NCBI GenBank assembly: GCA_951799405.1 | Contig: OX637332.1 | Location: 9,677,001 to 9,741,000, forward strand | Direction: 5' to 3' | DNA length: 64,000 bases | Source: Agapetus fuscipes | Taxonomy: Eukaryota; Arthropoda; Insecta; Trichoptera; Glossosomatidae | Shown: in pieces, positions 1 through 10,946 of the stretch | Layout: each line of letters begins with the position of its first letter | How positions within the stretch are numbered: position 1 is the first letter of the stretch | Translations under genes and position numbers: made by a program | The notes under the pieces: generated by a model | The model's input: only the letters and a program-made list of their open reading frames with translations | The model's database searches: none | Told to the model about the DNA's origin: nothing

Positions 1-204
1 GGAAAACTTCGATATTGCGGTCAACTATTGCGGCTACCGTGCTCCAGCGTGTGCGATCCACAGACCGACGTTGTGATGAAGGAATGGCGGCATCTTGATG
101 CGTACTTTGGCGGCTTCCATTGTTCTTGCACTTTGATTGATTAAATGTTTAAAAATGTTACTGCACTTTGATTATTACGGGTCACCAAATTTTTTGTTTT
201 AAAT

Positions 205-220
205 CACGTCGGGGTCACCA
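205..220 (-). other. tRNA primer-binding-site-like sequence of the left-edge LTR element
   Basis: The reverse complement reads TGGTGACCCCGACGTG directly inside the LTR. A TGG start just inside the 5' LTR is the usual place where a tRNA 3' CCA end primes minus-strand DNA. A second TGGTGACCC occurs about 30 bp further in (around 179-187). Confidence 0.55.
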
Positions 221-671
221 CTTTGGAGGTTGTGTGTGTGGTGAGAATTGAAAGCCCGTTTTTGAAAGTGTATATTTTTAATGCAGTCAGTACTGTTCAA
301 TCAAAGGTAATTCAAAATGTTGTATTGGTTGCAATCTTCCGGTCTTCAAGCTGCGTCCAGGCGGAAGTCCTCCTTCATCCGCCTTGCTTGTGAGGCGAGC
401 AGGATGCTTGATGCTTGAAGTGGGGGAAGGAAAGGAAATATGGAAAGTGGCAATTAGGACGTAACTTGAAACTTTTGAGGAAGTTCAGATTGGCCCTAAC
501 AAGGACCTTTTGTTGTGAGCAGGAGAAAAAACTGTAAACTTTTGAGGAAAATTAAAAGTGGCCCTAAGAAGGACCTTTTGTGTTGTGATGTGAGCAGTGT
601 GCTGTAGGAGACGGTTGCCTCAAGTCTGTTCCTGGCGAGGTCTTGAGAATCTTCTAGGTAAAGATGTGGCG

Positions 672-921
672 AAGCTGGAGATGTCCAGGTGAAGATATGA
701 TGAAGCTGGAGATGTCCAGACGAAGGCACGAGGTAAGATGTCGTCTCTGCTTGGAAATTGGCGGGAACGCGAAAGATGTCTTGAGATTTTGGCGGGAGAT
801 GTAGATGTCCGCTCGGTGGTCTCGAAGTTTCTCTGGTGATGATGTAGTGGTCTGCGGAGACGTCCAGGCGACGGTGCAAAGTAGTTTTGCGTCTCTGCTT
901 GGAAATCGGCGGGAACGCGAG
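672..921 (-). repeat. Internal tandem duplications in the LTR
   Basis: A 30-bp unit containing 'gaagctggagatgtccag' occurs twice at about 672-720. A longer block beginning 'gtctctgcttggaaat' occurs at about 742 and again at about 888, a period near 146 bp. Duplications of this kind in the U3/R part of LTRs often change transcription-factor site number; that role is inferred here. Confidence 0.6.
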
Positions 922-1005
922 ACGGCTTGCAATTTTGGCGGGAGCGCGGTAAGATGTTGCTCGTTCCGTGGTCTCAGTGTGTCTGGCTGTTTGGAGCGCG
1001 GCGTA

Positions 1006-1020
1006 CGCGTTTTATACTCC
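1006..1020 (-). promoter_or_regulatory. TATA-box-like promoter core of the LTR
   Basis: On the minus strand the sequence reads GGGAGTATAAAACGCG, a good TATA box in a GC-rich setting. If used, transcription would run leftwards into the LTR and leader. It lies only 20-45 bp from the probable LTR edge, so the U3 would be unusually short. Confidence 0.4.
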
Positions 1021-1062
1021 CGCTCGTTCTCGCGGGCCCACTACTAGGGGTGGGCACGCACA

Positions 1063-1431
1063 ATTTTCGGATTATCTTCTTTTTATCTGATTTCAGATAT
1101 CTGGTTTTCTTTCATCTTCTGTACTGATGCACCACAATACTTACACCATGTAAGCCTAAATCTTTGAGGATTAATATAATTAATAGTACTAATAAATGTT
1201 ACGAGTATCTTTATTTAAATTTTCTGTTTCTTTATAAGCATAGACTTTCAGAAAAATAGAATATAAATAATTTTTGACAATGTTTTAATTTTGTTGTTTT
1301 CTCTTACAAGAGAAAAGAAAATAAGTATGTGTATTTTTACAAAACACAAAAAGGGTTCCAAATTTGGTTAAATTATTATTATTAAAATTATTAAACAAAA
1401 AGTTTGAAGCAGCAAAAAATGCTTTCTTTAC
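1063..1431. other. AT-rich intergenic sequence
   Basis: Between the LTR and the 3' end of the SMYD4-like gene I see only AT-rich, low-complexity sequence with no gene or recognised repeat. Confidence 0.5.
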
Positions 1432-1437
1432 TTTATT
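1432..1437 (-). terminator. Polyadenylation signal of the SMYD4-like gene
   Basis: AATAAA on the minus strand, about 105 nt beyond the stop codon. It is the only exact hexamer between the stop and this point. Confidence 0.45.
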
Positions 1438-1540
1438 ACTCAAAAAAAAACCACAAAAAATCCTTTACATATAACTTAGTATCAATATACACTTCGATAA
1501 AAAATAGAAAAAAAATCAAAGACTTGGTACAGTAATTTTA

Positions 1541-4500
1541 TCAATGTATTTTTGTAATATTAACGAAGTGAGTTCGAAGAAGTTCTTCAGCATCATGGAT
1601 TGAAGCATACGGTGTAAATGCTATTGCGTGGAATTCATCAAGTGCCTCCTTAAGCTCTGATAGCACCATTTTGTTCTCCGTCTTTGATTCCTGCAAAAAA
1701 CAATCACATAGATCAAGGAGCCCTCTAGCTTATAGCCTCCGCATAAGCCAAAGTACTTAATTCCAGACAATTTTGTTTTCAATTACAGCGAGTATATTAA
1801 AATTCCACAACCGGTTTTGCAAACAAGCAATTTGCATCTTCAGGTGGCTAAATAAATACTACATGGTTCACACACGGAATCAATCGTTGAGAGTGTCGTG
1901 TGAGGGTATGAGGAAAGCGGATCTTTTAAGAAGAGAAAAAGGGGAGGGTATCAGGGAAGAAGGGGATCTTTTAAGATAAACGATTACAAAGTGCATGCCT
2001 CTATAATCAATACAAAGTAATTCCACTTCTTCCCTACTATCCTTCCATACCTGTTTCAATTCATTCATATCAGTAATTTTCTTCCTTCCTTCTTCACATT
2101 TACTGTGTAGGTTTATCCCATTCTTTCACAATTTCACTAATCTGATTGTTCTTCCCTATCCTCTTTTTATAGGTATATGCACTATTTCAATCATTCATCA
2201 TTAATTTTTTCCATACATCCAGACATTCTTTTGTACTATTACTTTCACATCCCTTTTTACGTTGCATTTTTTCTCATCCGTAACTGTATTTGTCATAGTT
2301 TTTTCTGTTATACTTGAGTCCTTTAGATCCAAGACGGCACATAGAATTATTTCTAAAAATTATAAAAATACATGGAAATGACAATGAAATTTTTCTGAGT
2401 TTTCATAATTTAATCTCATTCCTAAATAATCCTCCATTCCCACCTTTGGTTCTATATGACTTATTTCTTGAGTGTTTCATTCTGCCACTACATATTTTAC
2501 TCATTTCACTGTCCATGCTTCACTTCCACACATCCAATCCAACCATTTTTTGTTTAGTAAATGGGCAAAATAAATTACCTTACTCTTACTAATGCAGTAC
2601 TTCAGAGTTTCTAGTTTCTGCAGAATCTCTTTGTTCTGTGTTTTCTTACAAACAAGACAAACAGGATCAATTTTTGTGTCGGTTATGTAAACTTTCCCAT
2701 TGCATGATTTGTCGACACATCTGAAATGAAATAAAATAAGTTGTGATAATCATATGTTCAAATAAGGTATATTTTCTCAATGAAGTGTGAACAAAGTTCC
2801 AAATTTCAAATTTCTCAAAGTGGAGTAACTCCGCAGGTCTACATGAATAAGGTCCTTAGCAATCAATAAAACATATGTATTGATGAATTCCATAGGAACC
2901 CAACTTCAATAGGATATCTTATATATTTTTTGTACTTGATAAAAACTTTAGAATGCATTATTTATTAATATATTTTTTAAATACTACCTAAAAGTTGGCA
3001 AAGTTTCACTTTTGGATTTCACAGGCCAATTCTCAATGCAAGCAATACATTTACATGTAAACCAATATCTACTCAGCAGCATTCTTTGTCTGCCAATGCC
3101 ATCTTGTCTATCAAAACGTGGTCCATAATTATCAGATACCGTTTGTCCACTTTGTAATGGTCTCATAGCTCTGACAATAAGAGTTTTTCCCCTAAAATAC
3201 CTGTAAATAAAAAATATTACTTCCACATATTTTAAGCACATAAATTAATGACACAAAATTTAACTTAGAACTTTTTTATAGGCGGTCAAACGTAAAACTT
3301 GTATGGGATAATGGTCCTTAGCAACTAATAACAAAATATTAATTTGCCTTTTCCCTAGCAACCTGACCATGTGACGGTTCAATATTATATGTCTTACATC
3401 ATGTGCTCAATTTATTATATGAATTAAAAAGATGGGAATGGAAATTAAAATTGTCAGTTAGTCATATTGAAAAAACTTGTAATATTTTGTACAAATATTC
3501 ATAACGCAAACTGAACAAATAAAAAAGGGTGTTTGGGTGTTTAAATATGCAAAATGATAAATATCAGTGAATCAAAGTGAGATGAGTACAGTCCATACAG
3601 TTGAAATGGACTATCTAAGAAGTATGATTGGAAAAAAACCGAGTGATAGGGTGAGGAGTAATTTTGTAAGACAAGAATGTGATGTAAGAGAAAGCATGAA
3701 AGTTAAGATAGAAAGAAGTTTATTAAAATGGTTTGGACATACAGAGAGAAAAAATGATGAAAGATTGACAACGAAAGTATATGATACAAGAGTAGATGCA
3801 TGTTGTGGTGGAGAAAGACTGAAAAAGATATGGATGTGACAAATTCCTGAAATAGCCATGGACTTTTAATAGAACTCCATGGAAATAGCGAATGAATAGG
3901 ATATCTAGTCATAATAAAAGGAGAGATTGTATGAAAAAGGTTATGACTCTGGAAGAAATGAAGGAAGTATGTAAGGACCGAAAAATGGCAGTTGATCTGC
4001 AATGTTGGCGGCTAATAATTTTTAATTGTTATTTTTTTTTATCTATAAATTGATTTGTAATTAGTTAATGTATTTTATAATTCTTATTATTATTATATTT
4101 TTATTCCTTGACTTATAGGTTGGTATGAGGCTGACCAGTCATACTGTAAGAGATGCCAATGTCACCTCTGTTTTACGGAAGGTTGGCAAGAGTTTCAGGG
4201 CTTCTGTTCATTTGAGATTTGGTTTTTGTCTTGTAAGTCTACATGCGGCATGTATAAGCGCGATTTTATCCCTGTCTGCTTATGGGAATGCATGTAATAT
4301 GAATCTTAAATGTAATATATCTTTGCAACTTATGTACATTTTAGAGTATAGATGCAAGATGTTTGCTCTTTGAAGATTACCTAGTGACTGCTGGGTAACA
4401 TTCATGATTAAAGAGAGAAGCTGATGAATACACTCCCACAGCAATATCCCGAGACTTCCCGTCCACTTCTTCATTGATCTGGTGTGCATTGAATTGCAAC

Positions 4501-7500
4501 ATCTGCAGTGTGAACAATAAATGCCCACATATGATGACTTCATCGTCAGATACTTGAAATAAAACAAAAACTTACAACAATTCAAAATACAGTTTGAAAA
4601 TGATATGGATCATAGAAGCTGACTGAGTAACAGGTTAGACTTGCCAAATAATAAATTTAAGTGGGCAATGATTATTTTTTTTTCCCAGAATAATTATAAG
4701 AGTAGAAAAGAGTATTCAAATTTCTTAAAAGTAAGTATATACCTGTTTATATTAAAATTTAATAAAAAATGATAAATATCATTCCTTAAAGTATATGATC
4801 CAATATATGAAATTTTAAATTAATATTCTCATGATTAACCTTACTTTTATTTAAACTTTAGTCAAATTTTCCAAACGGCTTAAGCACCAATTTTTACTAG
4901 TCTGTAATCTATTGGTTAACACTTCAGACTTGTAACTGGAAGGTTGCGGGTTCAATTTCCAGTGGACACAAGTTCATTTTCAAATGTGCTCTTCACTGGG
5001 TTGAAAAAATCATTAGCTCTTTCCAAAGACCGGTCATTAAAGGTCCATCCAGCCTTACAACAACTGAGTCTTACTTGAGAATTGACGCTTTTTATAGCAA
5101 AGACCAAGCTCTAAGAGGGCTCTTGAGGTGGAATTCACACAAAAACAGTAGTCACCAAATCGCAAATAAATTAACTTACTAATTACTCGACAGTAATGAA
5201 AATTAATACAACTTACATAATGCACGATCCACATTATTCCGATCATTAAAAAATCCAGCACCTTTCAGGCATTTCAATAAAAATAATGACATAAGCATCC
5301 TTTTAAGATAATCTCTAGAATCTCTTTGCGCTGTGTGTGTACACAGAGAAAAAAATGCAGCATTATTTTCATCTATTCCATTGTCCTTTTCATCAATACA
5401 TTTTTTATCAATATACGGTGTTTCCAAAGTATTAAATGCATCTTTAGCATTATTTTCTGATTTCAGAGCATGTTTATGTTTAGATTCGGGGGTTCTATAT
5501 TTTTTATAATTTTCAATTGATTCCTTCAATCCAATCTGAGTGACAGTCCTTAAAGTGACATAACACAAAATGGACATTCCAGATCCTAAAATGAATAAAC
5601 ATTTTGGTGAATATTTCAAATAAAATAGTTGAGTTAAGTCATTGAAGTCAAGGATACATTAAATGGTTATTAATTATTACCGATGAACAAGTTGAGATAC
5701 TTGCATTCATATCTATGATAAGTTGAGGACGCTGTATCTCTACAACTAATACTGCAAAATGCTACTGTAGCACAATCTGCACAGCCATATGGAGTTTCCA
5801 ACCTGAAAATCAATACTTGTTTAACAAATTAAATTTATAAATTGGACTTTTGAATGTATTATAACCTATCGTATAGATTATAAAAGCTAGAGCGAACTCG
5901 ATAAGAACCATAGGACTACTCAGAGCATCCAAAGTGAAAGTTCTTAGAATAATCACAGGCAGAACATAGCAAAACCGCATCTGCAATGACCACTAATGAA
6001 GCACTTGTGAAATAGAGGACATACTGAGATAAAGCTGATCGAGGCAATTTTGGAGATATCATATCTAAAGAATGATTCATGAAAGACTCACACACATCAT
6101 AGCTAAAGAGCTGCCAATAGGTCAAGGCCCAGCAGGAAAACATTCCAAAAGGTAAAAAGATAGCTAGACATGCTCGTCTCAGGATCTATGAGGAGAGATC
6201 TATCAGGAGATATAAGTTTTTTCATCAAACACAGATCGAAAGACAACAATCAAGAAAAAGACTTTCAAACAATCAAGAAAAGCAAGAAACTTCTATCTCA
6301 GCACAGATATCAGAAATTTGTTTTTTTTTGTCCCGTCTGCAAAGTTTGTTAAATGCATTGGCATGAATATACTTACAGAGGAAAGTTATAAAAAACAATT
6401 AAAATTCATCTAGCATTAGACTTCTAGAAACAAGCCTTCAAATCACATGGATAACTAACCTTTTGTAGCAATGATGACAGTGAGTCCCAAAATATTTTGG
6501 TTTCAGACAAGATGCATATGGTTCTTCTTTGATCAAGGTGTCACCAATATTTATTTTTTGTGCAGCGACAAAATATCGTCCCTTGAAATTGAAAAAACTT
6601 CTTAGAATAAAAAGTGGAAAGTATACTCAAAGTATACTTCTGTTGAATTACTTAAATGCTTTTAATTGCTTTAATGTGCAATAAGACAATAATGTACCTC
6701 ATTAACGCCTTCACTTATTTTTAGCAAATTTGAAGCTCCTTTTAAAGCCGAACTTTCTCCTAGAGTTAGTTCTGAAAATTGCAGAAAATACTTAAATTTG
6801 GCTCATTGTTTATGCTTCACATACCTTATGTGTGATGACAAATGTAAAATATGAGAAGAAAAACTTTATTTTTGAATTATAATCAATACAATCATAACTT
6901 CTCTAAAATTCAATAAATAGGATGTGTTTGTCGGCCTTTATGAGAAATATATTTATAAATAACACACTATCGTTTTTGGCGCCCTTGAGATGGTCCTGGA
7001 CCATTAAATGGCGCCACAGGAAAGAAATCATCCATTATCATCATCATATCATTTAAATTAAAGTGTAGGTACCTAATAATTTTAACATACCTTCAATATG
7101 TATAGCCCCATCCATAGATTTGTCTGTTTTTTCTTTTTCATATTCAACTATCAACCTTTTTATTACAGAAATTAAAACATTTTCACCACGTTTTACATCA
7201 TTGTTTTGATAATGAACTGAAACAAAAAATATACAGATAACCTTTACTAAATAATATTTGATTTTAATTTAAAAAAATGTTTTTATAACATAGTTTTATT
7301 TTCACATTTTTTGAGTTTACAACACCTCAGCGCTATCAGACTTTATCCGTCCATCTTCAGAGGCTAGCTAACTGAGGTTAAGAAGAGAAAATAAAACTAT
7401 GTAATAAAAACAGTTTTTTTAATTAAAATTAAAATGAATTTTCACTCCGTGAATGCACTAACTTTAGAAAATTTAAGTAATACTCGTATTTGTTTAATCC

Positions 7501-8686
7501 TTGTATGTAAAATAAAAAAATGCACAAACTTTTTTCAGTATTAATAGCATCTAGTGCAACTTTTAAGTCCTGCAATGCCAACTCATTTTTGCCTAAAATA
7601 TGTAGACAACGTGCACGGGACAATAAGCATCGAGCAATGGCATTAGATGTTTCCAGAGAGTCTTTGGGACCTGTAAACAAAATGTTAATAATTTAATAAA
7701 AATATTTTTTACCAGTGTGAATTTTTATTTAGTGATGGTACTGTTAAAATACTAATATTATAAGAAAATGTCTTGTCTTGTATGCCAAATGATCCTAGCT
7801 CCAGCATAAATTCATCATTTAATATTTTGTTGTTTCTTGCTAAGGACCGCACTCCCATACAAGTGAATGTTTGCGAGCTGAGAAAAAAGTTATCAATTCA
7901 AATTTATGATGGGTCCATTTAACTAAGACCTTTGTATTTTATTTTGACTATCATCCTTTCTGTACAATATTTCATCACAATTTCATAAACTTAATTCATC
8001 TGTAACATCATTCTAGTAAGCTATTGATGGTTGAATTTTAAACAAGAAGGAATCGGTTGACTTCATTACAATTCTTATAATTTAAATATTATTACATGGT
8101 TTTTGTGCTCTTATAACAGCCTGGTGAAAGAGTAGAAGCGCTTTTTCGGCATCAGTTCCCATCAGAGTCTCAGCTTCTGTCCGAATTTTCAGAGATGTTT
8201 GAGAACATTTTTTACGATATGCAGTAGTTACACAAAACGTCTCATTGATTTTGTCAAAAATCTGAAAAAAGCGTTTTATAAAATTGATATTTTTATTAAT
8301 GTTGCAATTTAAAAAAAATCATTAATAAGTATTGATTAATACATTGAATTTATCACAACACAAATGTACACTAAAGTCTGCACATGTTCAATTCAGTTTT
8401 TTCAATGTGTAAAAAATGTTATCAATATTAATTAATATTAATTTTGCATAAAAAAGTACATTAAAATTTTAGTTGCTTTACTCACATCTTTTTCCTGAAC
8501 GAGGGCATTGATGAAATCAATTTCAAACATGTTCTCTGTACAATTGTCCTGAAGCCATTCTCTGACTCGAGTGTTTGTTTCAACTGCCTCGACTAAGGAG
8601 TTGAAAAATCCTTTCTTTTCTTCTTGAATGGTGGCCTCATTACAAATTGCGGTCAGTTTGGGATCATAAATCGGTCCTTCCATCAT
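1541..8686 (-). CDS. SMYD4-like SET and MYND domain protein, complete, 12 exons
   Basis: Predicted protein-lysine methyltransferase of the SMYD4 type. Coding exons in transcript order: 8486-8686, 8096-8261, 7530-7670, 7091-7216, 6698-6771, 6460-6581, 5681-5802, 5217-5585, 4381-4552, 2988-3200, 2579-2720, 1541-1690. All junctions are GT-AG and in frame, giving 665 aa. Residues about 80-170 are helical and TPR-like (KALLLFHQAV, SRARCLHILG). SET begins GRYFVAAQKI at 237. A complete MYND finger uses C271, C274, C284, C287, C293, C297, H306 and C310. The SET core has GVYSSASLFNHECYPAV (N489, H490) and DNYGP with Y523; post-SET cysteines are C547, C549 and C552, with further CXXC-type cysteines at 570-593. 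The start is the first ATG (8686), followed at once by a second. Catalytic SAM-pocket residues N-H and Y are kept, but the usual NHSCxPN reads NHECYPA. Substrate unknown. Introns carry LINE, SINE and foldback fragments. Nothing suggests a pseudogene. Confidence 0.9.
1765..2030. repeat. Foldback/Penelope-like repeat fragment in intron 11
   Basis: The stretch ccacaaccggtt-tgcaaac...caggtggc and the closing 'acgattacaaag-gcatgcctctataatcaat' match the inverted-repeat element at 41.8-42.1 kb, but here the unit is single and diverged. On the minus strand it contains CTGAAGA, a short hairpin and AAAAC. It lies in the last intron of the SMYD4-like gene. Confidence 0.5.
2030..2570 (-). mobile_element. 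Possible decayed LINE reverse-transcriptase fragment
   Basis: On the minus strand near 2540-2500 a frame reads YGCGSEAWTVK, resembling the YGCE-W-L motif near the C-terminus of non-LTR reverse transcriptases. The rest is full of stops. It sits in intron 11 and in the gene's own orientation. Weak evidence. Confidence 0.25.
3550..4012 (+). pseudogene. LINE reverse-transcriptase C-terminal fragment
   Basis: A 90-codon frame (3567-3839) contains the ordered motifs typical of the C-terminal end of RTE/CR1-like LINE ORF2: VEMDYLRSM, DRVRSNFVR, SLLKWFGHTER, ERLTTKVYDTRV. After a stop and frame changes, it continues near 3930-3990 with MKKVMTLEEMKEVCKDRK and ends near 4010. It is 5' truncated and frameshifted, so not functional. 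It lies in intron 9 of the SMYD4-like gene on the opposite strand, and an R1 repeat starts about 95 bp downstream. Confidence 0.7.
4104..4340 (+). repeat. R1 repeat, full-length copy after the LINE fragment
   Basis: Begins ttccttgacttataggttgg and ends with ctttgcaactta, the family's two conserved ends. It ends only about 40 bp before the splice-donor side of exon 9 of the SMYD4-like gene. It is probably the 3' UTR of the LINE whose coding end lies just upstream. Confidence 0.8.
4896..5170 (+). mobile_element. SINE family B, near-complete copy
   Basis: A tRNA-like head (tctgtaatctattggttaac, then GGGTTCAATTTCC as B box) is followed by the family body (gaccggtcatta, ccagccttacaac, agggctcttgagg) and the 3' block ending 'gtcaccaaat'. 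It lies in intron 8 of the SMYD4-like gene. The A box is damaged. Confidence 0.7.
5895..6230 (+). mobile_element. Possible decayed LINE fragment in intron 6
   Basis: A plus-strand stretch reads LRASKVKVLRIITGRT before stops, resembling the ALRVITG region of non-LTR reverse transcriptases. The resemblance is short and the rest is not readable. Low confidence. Confidence 0.2.
7279..7412. repeat. Small foldback element in intron 3
   Basis: The exact 15-bp sequence catagttttattttc (7289-7303) is repeated inverted at 7388-7402, with arms extending to about 25 bp with mismatches. The interior includes 'ccatcttcagagg', whose reverse complement contains CTGAAGATGG, the motif shared with the larger foldbacks at 41.8 and 46.9 kb. 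Confidence 0.55.
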
Positions 8687-9330
8687 GAATTCTAAATATA
8701 AATCAAAGAATGATAATAATTAAACAAACTGGAATTTTATATTGAAAAATAAATGGATATTACGAACCTTCCTGTATCATTTTCTAACACAATAATAGTT
8801 GGTTTTTCTTTTTCTTTAAAAAAGAACATGGACAGATCAGGAAAAATCTTTATTCTGCGAAGCAGAAACCCTTGAATTACAAAGCTGTGATCTGTCCAGT
8901 TCCTATATATTTTGATGGTTGGGAAGGAATGTTAATAGGTTTGTACATTAATAAATTTTGCAATAAAAAATCTCATTTCATTACCGTGGCAATCGTGAGT
9001 TTTTTGCAGGATCTCTTGAAGCTCGCCTTTAGAGGTTTAAAAATACCAACTAACTCCAGTTGGTTGAGAAAAATCATTAAAAATAGAACGTGTGCCTGTT
9101 CAAGAACCCAAATATAGGAAGAGCCTTGGGAGAGCGAAGCGACTTTTCTTCCTCATACTTTTCCATGGAGATGAAAGTGGAAAGAAACAAAATGGATAAT
9201 TTAATTTATTGTCATTCCATGGTGGTGAATCCATCGTATAATTCTTATTTTGAAGAAATATTTTTTCAAAACAAGCAACTGTCAAGCTATTGTGCTTCGT
9301 ACATCTAAAGACGGATGGAGCACGGATGGA
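8687..9330 (-). promoter_or_regulatory. Presumed 5' region of the SMYD4-like gene
   Basis: Sequence upstream of the start codon. A splice-acceptor-like tatatttag lies 5-6 bp before the ATG, so an upstream untranslated exon is likely. No TATA box or initiator stands out. Nothing else is recognised up to 9330. Confidence 0.25.
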
Positions 9331-9740
9331 GTTTATTGAAAGCTGTCGGAAGTTATGCTATTTTTTTAATATAATGTTAAATAATCTTATTTTTGATGAT
9401 TTTTAAATTTTAAATATACTTTCAATTCTTTAAATCTAATTGTCACTTTTGTTTGTTGTTTTGAAAATGGTTTTGTAAATAAAGAAAATATGTTGGAATA
9501 TCTTGAAAAGATTGTTATGCCAGGCTATAGAAGCACCAATAGTAAGTCGCTCTATGGGTGACAATTACATACTTTCAGATATTATTTTCTGTTGAAGATT
9601 AAAAAAAAATGTTTACAGTGAAATCTTTGCTGTGGTAAAATTAGCAATGAATTTAAACACAGAATAATTTTTTTATTTTGAAAAATTTCCTCCGATACTA
9701 TGAACTGCTTGTTGAAAAATAGATCATGTATACCCTAATC
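9331..9740. other. AT-rich intergenic sequence
   Basis: No gene, repeat family or RNA recognised between the presumed SMYD4-like promoter and the hAT MITE. Confidence 0.4.
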
Positions 9741-9930
9741 CAGCGGTTTCCAAACTTTTTGCTACCATGCCTCCCTAAACACTTTTTTTTTTCGCGCTTC
9801 CCTTTGTACGTTTTATTTTTTTTCGCGCCTCCCTTTCTACGTTTTATTTCTTAATACTTTTATTAATACTACTTCAGACACATTTTTGGCGACTTCCGTG
9901 GGAGGCGCGTCCCCAGTTTGGAAACCATTG
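9741..9930. mobile_element. hAT-type MITE, 190 bp, with 8-bp target duplication
   Basis: Terminal inverted repeats: the left end reads cagcggtttccaaact and the right end, reversed, caatggtttccaaact. This matches the CAG-GGTT-CCAAACT pattern of hAT elements. The flanks CCCTAATC (9733-9740) and TCCTAATC (9931-9938) form an 8-bp target duplication with one mismatch. A short internal repeat (tttcgcgc-tccctttctacg) is present twice. No transposase, so non-autonomous. Confidence 0.75.
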
Positions 9931-10052
9931 TCCTAATCCTAATGCATTAGTAGGGGGGTGTGCGCGTCAGTCTTCATGTTTTTCGCACGCATATCACGTA
10001 GTACTAAAACAAGTTTTTTGATGTGCGCGTAAAAGCGTTTACGGATATAAAT

Positions 10053-10374
10053 ACGCAACTAAGCTACGCATATAGTGTAACTACTTGCCGCGTTATCCCC
10101 GAAGGGGTCGCATGTTGCGAGTTGAACCTATTTTTTTTTACAGGTAAGGAGGCCGGTCTTACGCCAACCACTTCAGTTGAAGTGGGGGTTTCCCAGCTTC
10201 CGAGAGGGCTGGTACTCATTTCTTGTGAAGGCTGAGTATACCTTGCTAGTATTTTATTTTGAGGTTTGAAATAAACACCGAAACGGAAAATAATTTCTGA
10301 CACCCTCGGTGGGATTCGAACCTAAGCTCATGGCATGGAATGCAAGTACTCTACCAACTGAGCTATCGACCGGA
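10053..10374 (-). mobile_element. SINE family A, full-length copy
   Basis: Read on the minus strand it starts GTCCGGTCGATAGCTCAGTTGG (A box TAGCTCAGTTGG), has B box GGTTCGAATCC, then the family body (tcagaaat, gtttcggtgtttatttcaa, the ccacttca-tgaagtgg palindrome, ggccggcc) and ends at tagcttagttgcg. Confidence 0.85.
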
Positions 10375-10473
10375 CTGCATTCTTGCCCTCCTATTTATGC
10401 ATTAGTAGACTAGACTCTTAGACGGTGTGAATGCCTTGACGTTTTTTTACGTTAGCATAAAATCATAATCCTA

Positions 10474-10575
10474 ATTTAAAAAGTAAGGTGAATCTTAAGA
10501 TTCACTTTACTTTTTTTAATTTCAAACCATTTTACATCATATTTCTAAGTTTATACATCATATTTCTAAGTTTAT
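10474..10575. repeat. 38-bp near-perfect palindrome beside a 20-bp tandem duplication
   Basis: At about 10475-10515, 'aaaaagtaaggtgaatctta' is followed by its reverse complement with one mismatched pair. Just downstream 'acatcatatttctaagttta' occurs twice in tandem. No element is recognised; the palindrome could be a small hairpin repeat. Confidence 0.6.
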
Positions 10576-10732
10576 AAGATGATTAGACAATGTCCCATGG
10601 CCCGTTTAACCAATAAAAAGGTTAACATTTTTTTTTGTCAACCGCAGCTAATAACTTTAATTTCATTGAAATGCAATTTTTGCCAATTAGTTAATTTAAA
10701 CTTTTTTTAAAAATATATTATTATTTTAGTAA

Positions 10733-10946
10733 CTAAACTTATAGATTGGTATAAGGCTGACCAATCATACTTACAACTTGGTTTACTTTTGTTAATGTCA
10801 CCTCTGTTTTAGCGAAATTCGACATGAGTTGCCATAAGCTCACATGCAGCATGTCGAAGTTGTAAATTACACATGTTTTCTTGTGAGCATGCACTTCATA
10901 TAAATCTAAATAATATGTACATTGCACAAGTCTTTGAAGCTTAGAT
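10733..10946 (+). repeat. R1 repeat, diverged copy
   Basis: Recognised by acttatagattggtataagg at the 5' end, 'aatgtcacctctgttttag' inside and 'cttagatta' at the 3' end. More diverged than most copies. Confidence 0.65.

Larger units (their letters stand above)
1..1062 (-). mobile_element. LTR retrotransposon, 5' LTR plus leader (cut by window edge)
   Basis: Read on the minus strand, about 820 bp of LTR-like sequence (from roughly 1040-1062 down to 224, ending CCTCCA) is followed by a three-base spacer and a primer-binding-site-like sequence, TGGTGACCCCGACGTG, at 220-205. Downstream, a short reading frame from about 122 starts MEAAKVRIKMPPF and continues HHNVGLWIAH, which resembles the N-terminus of insect Ty3/gypsy Gag, but it meets stops within about 30 codons, so the copy looks decayed. 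The LTR holds a TATA box and two copies of a 'GGTCCTT-TTAGGGCCA' motif at about 500-580. The outer LTR edge is not fixed because the partner LTR is outside the window. Confidence 0.6.

Noticed and set aside
2984..3241. Stand-alone SET-like protein on the minus strand
   Set aside because: It is exon 10 of the SMYD4-like gene.
5203..5619. Stand-alone 138-codon protein on the minus strand
   Set aside because: It is exon 8 of the SMYD4-like gene with intron read-through at both ends.
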